Positions 63,367-64,000 of a DNA stretch of 64,000 nucleotides are shown here, one piece after another; within the stretch, counting starts at the first letter, position 1, and every line of letters starts with the position of its first letter. The stretch is from Nemertoderma westbladi (lineage: Eukaryota; Xenacoelomorpha; Nemertodermatida; Nemertodermatidae). The notes under the pieces were generated by a model that worked only from the letters and a program-made list of their open reading frames with translations, had not been told where the DNA came from and searched no databases. The stretch is from the NCBI GenBank assembly GCA_032718475.1, contig JAUCBJ010006665.1, positions 1 through 64,000 of the forward strand. The letters are read 5' to 3'. The position numbers were made by a program, and so were the translations under genes.

Positions 63367-64000
63367 AGGTGCTACCCATAACTATGCCTATACGTCAGTA
63401 CGTCGTTTATCATTAGTAGGCTTACGTATTCCAAGCGAGTCAGTACTAAAATAAGACACAATACGGTATGTTCAATAAACAACCCACAACCATCAAATGC
63501 TTTCAACAGTAATGTATCCTATACCTGTATACTCTATATAGAGGAATACGCGAAAACTACATATTCTTCACTTCATGCGTTGCGGGCGGTAAAATGTGTT
63601 AATAATTAATGTTTAGAGTTCAAAAATAGTTTACAAAGGAAATAAGCCGATGGTTCTTATCGATTCTCTATGCTTTTTATTGCCTTTGTTCACGATAGGG
63701 CAAGGATATACTGTATTTAATATGTTAACCCCTTGACAAGGGAAGGGGGAGACTAAATTGTCTACCATGATTGGTTGCACTTGTCATTTGACCAAACAAT
63801 TTGATTATATGCAGTGTTTATCAGCTTTCGCTTAACCTCTTCACCGGTAGACTGGTCGCTTTATTTACTACTGTTCAATATTTAAATAATCCAATGGAAA
63901 CAAAGATACTTGAATCATGAGACGTGAATTTCAAGTTTACTTTTTATTCATCCTCTGTGTTTGTATGTGAAAGAGCCGAATATTATTTATTACCAGTGCT
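63367..64000. other. Non-coding, nothing recognised
   Basis: AT-rich sequence to the window edge, with no supported gene, repeat array or RNA. Confidence 0.5.

Overview
This window is a eukaryotic, almost certainly invertebrate animal, genomic segment. It has spliced genes with GT-AG introns, APE-type non-LTR retrotransposons, tRNA-derived SINE-like repeats, MITE-like inverted repeats and long minisatellites. The species cannot be read from sequence alone.

I reconstructed three complete conserved genes by joining exons with matching splice phases. (1) A Timeless fork-protection protein, + strand, 14148-20173, 4 exons, 1512 aa. (2) Meckelin/TMEM67, - strand, 27488-22107, 5 exons, 1002 aa, convergent with Timeless. 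(3) An adiponectin receptor (PAQR family), - strand, 48307-32526, 6 exons, 385 aa. A fourth gene (- strand, 62086 to 60319) shows only two exons and is not recognised.

Layout: 1-11135 is a retrotransposon graveyard: one RTE-like LINE family (copies at 1950-3210 and 5077-7302) plus a second, nearly full-length LINE at 7671-10640. 12014-13578 is a dispersed element built of about 146-bp monomers; a shorter copy lies at 50955-51923. 14148-27488 holds Timeless and TMEM67, with a LINE fragment between them. 27489-32525 is intergenic with small repeats. 32526-48307 is the adiponectin receptor; its fourth intron (12.3 kb) is almost pure satellite. 48308-60318 is non-coding and repeat-rich, including a 1.4-kb foldback element inserted in a LINE relic. 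60319-62086 is the unrecognised gene. 62087-64000 is non-coding with short palindromic arrays.

The strongest unusual signal is a shared architecture. In TMEM67 intron 2 and adiponectin-receptor intron 4, the tandem-repeat unit itself contains the real 3' splice site plus the first bases of the downstream exon. Each intron therefore carries about 40 or more copies of its own acceptor. Timeless has a coding minisatellite in its last exon, and the unrecognised gene has an array running up to a duplicated 5' splice site. Tandem expansion at exon edges seems to be a locus-wide habit.

The three known genes act in separate processes (replication fork protection and checkpoint, ciliary transition zone, lipid and ceramide signalling). 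Nothing in the sequence suggests they work as a unit.
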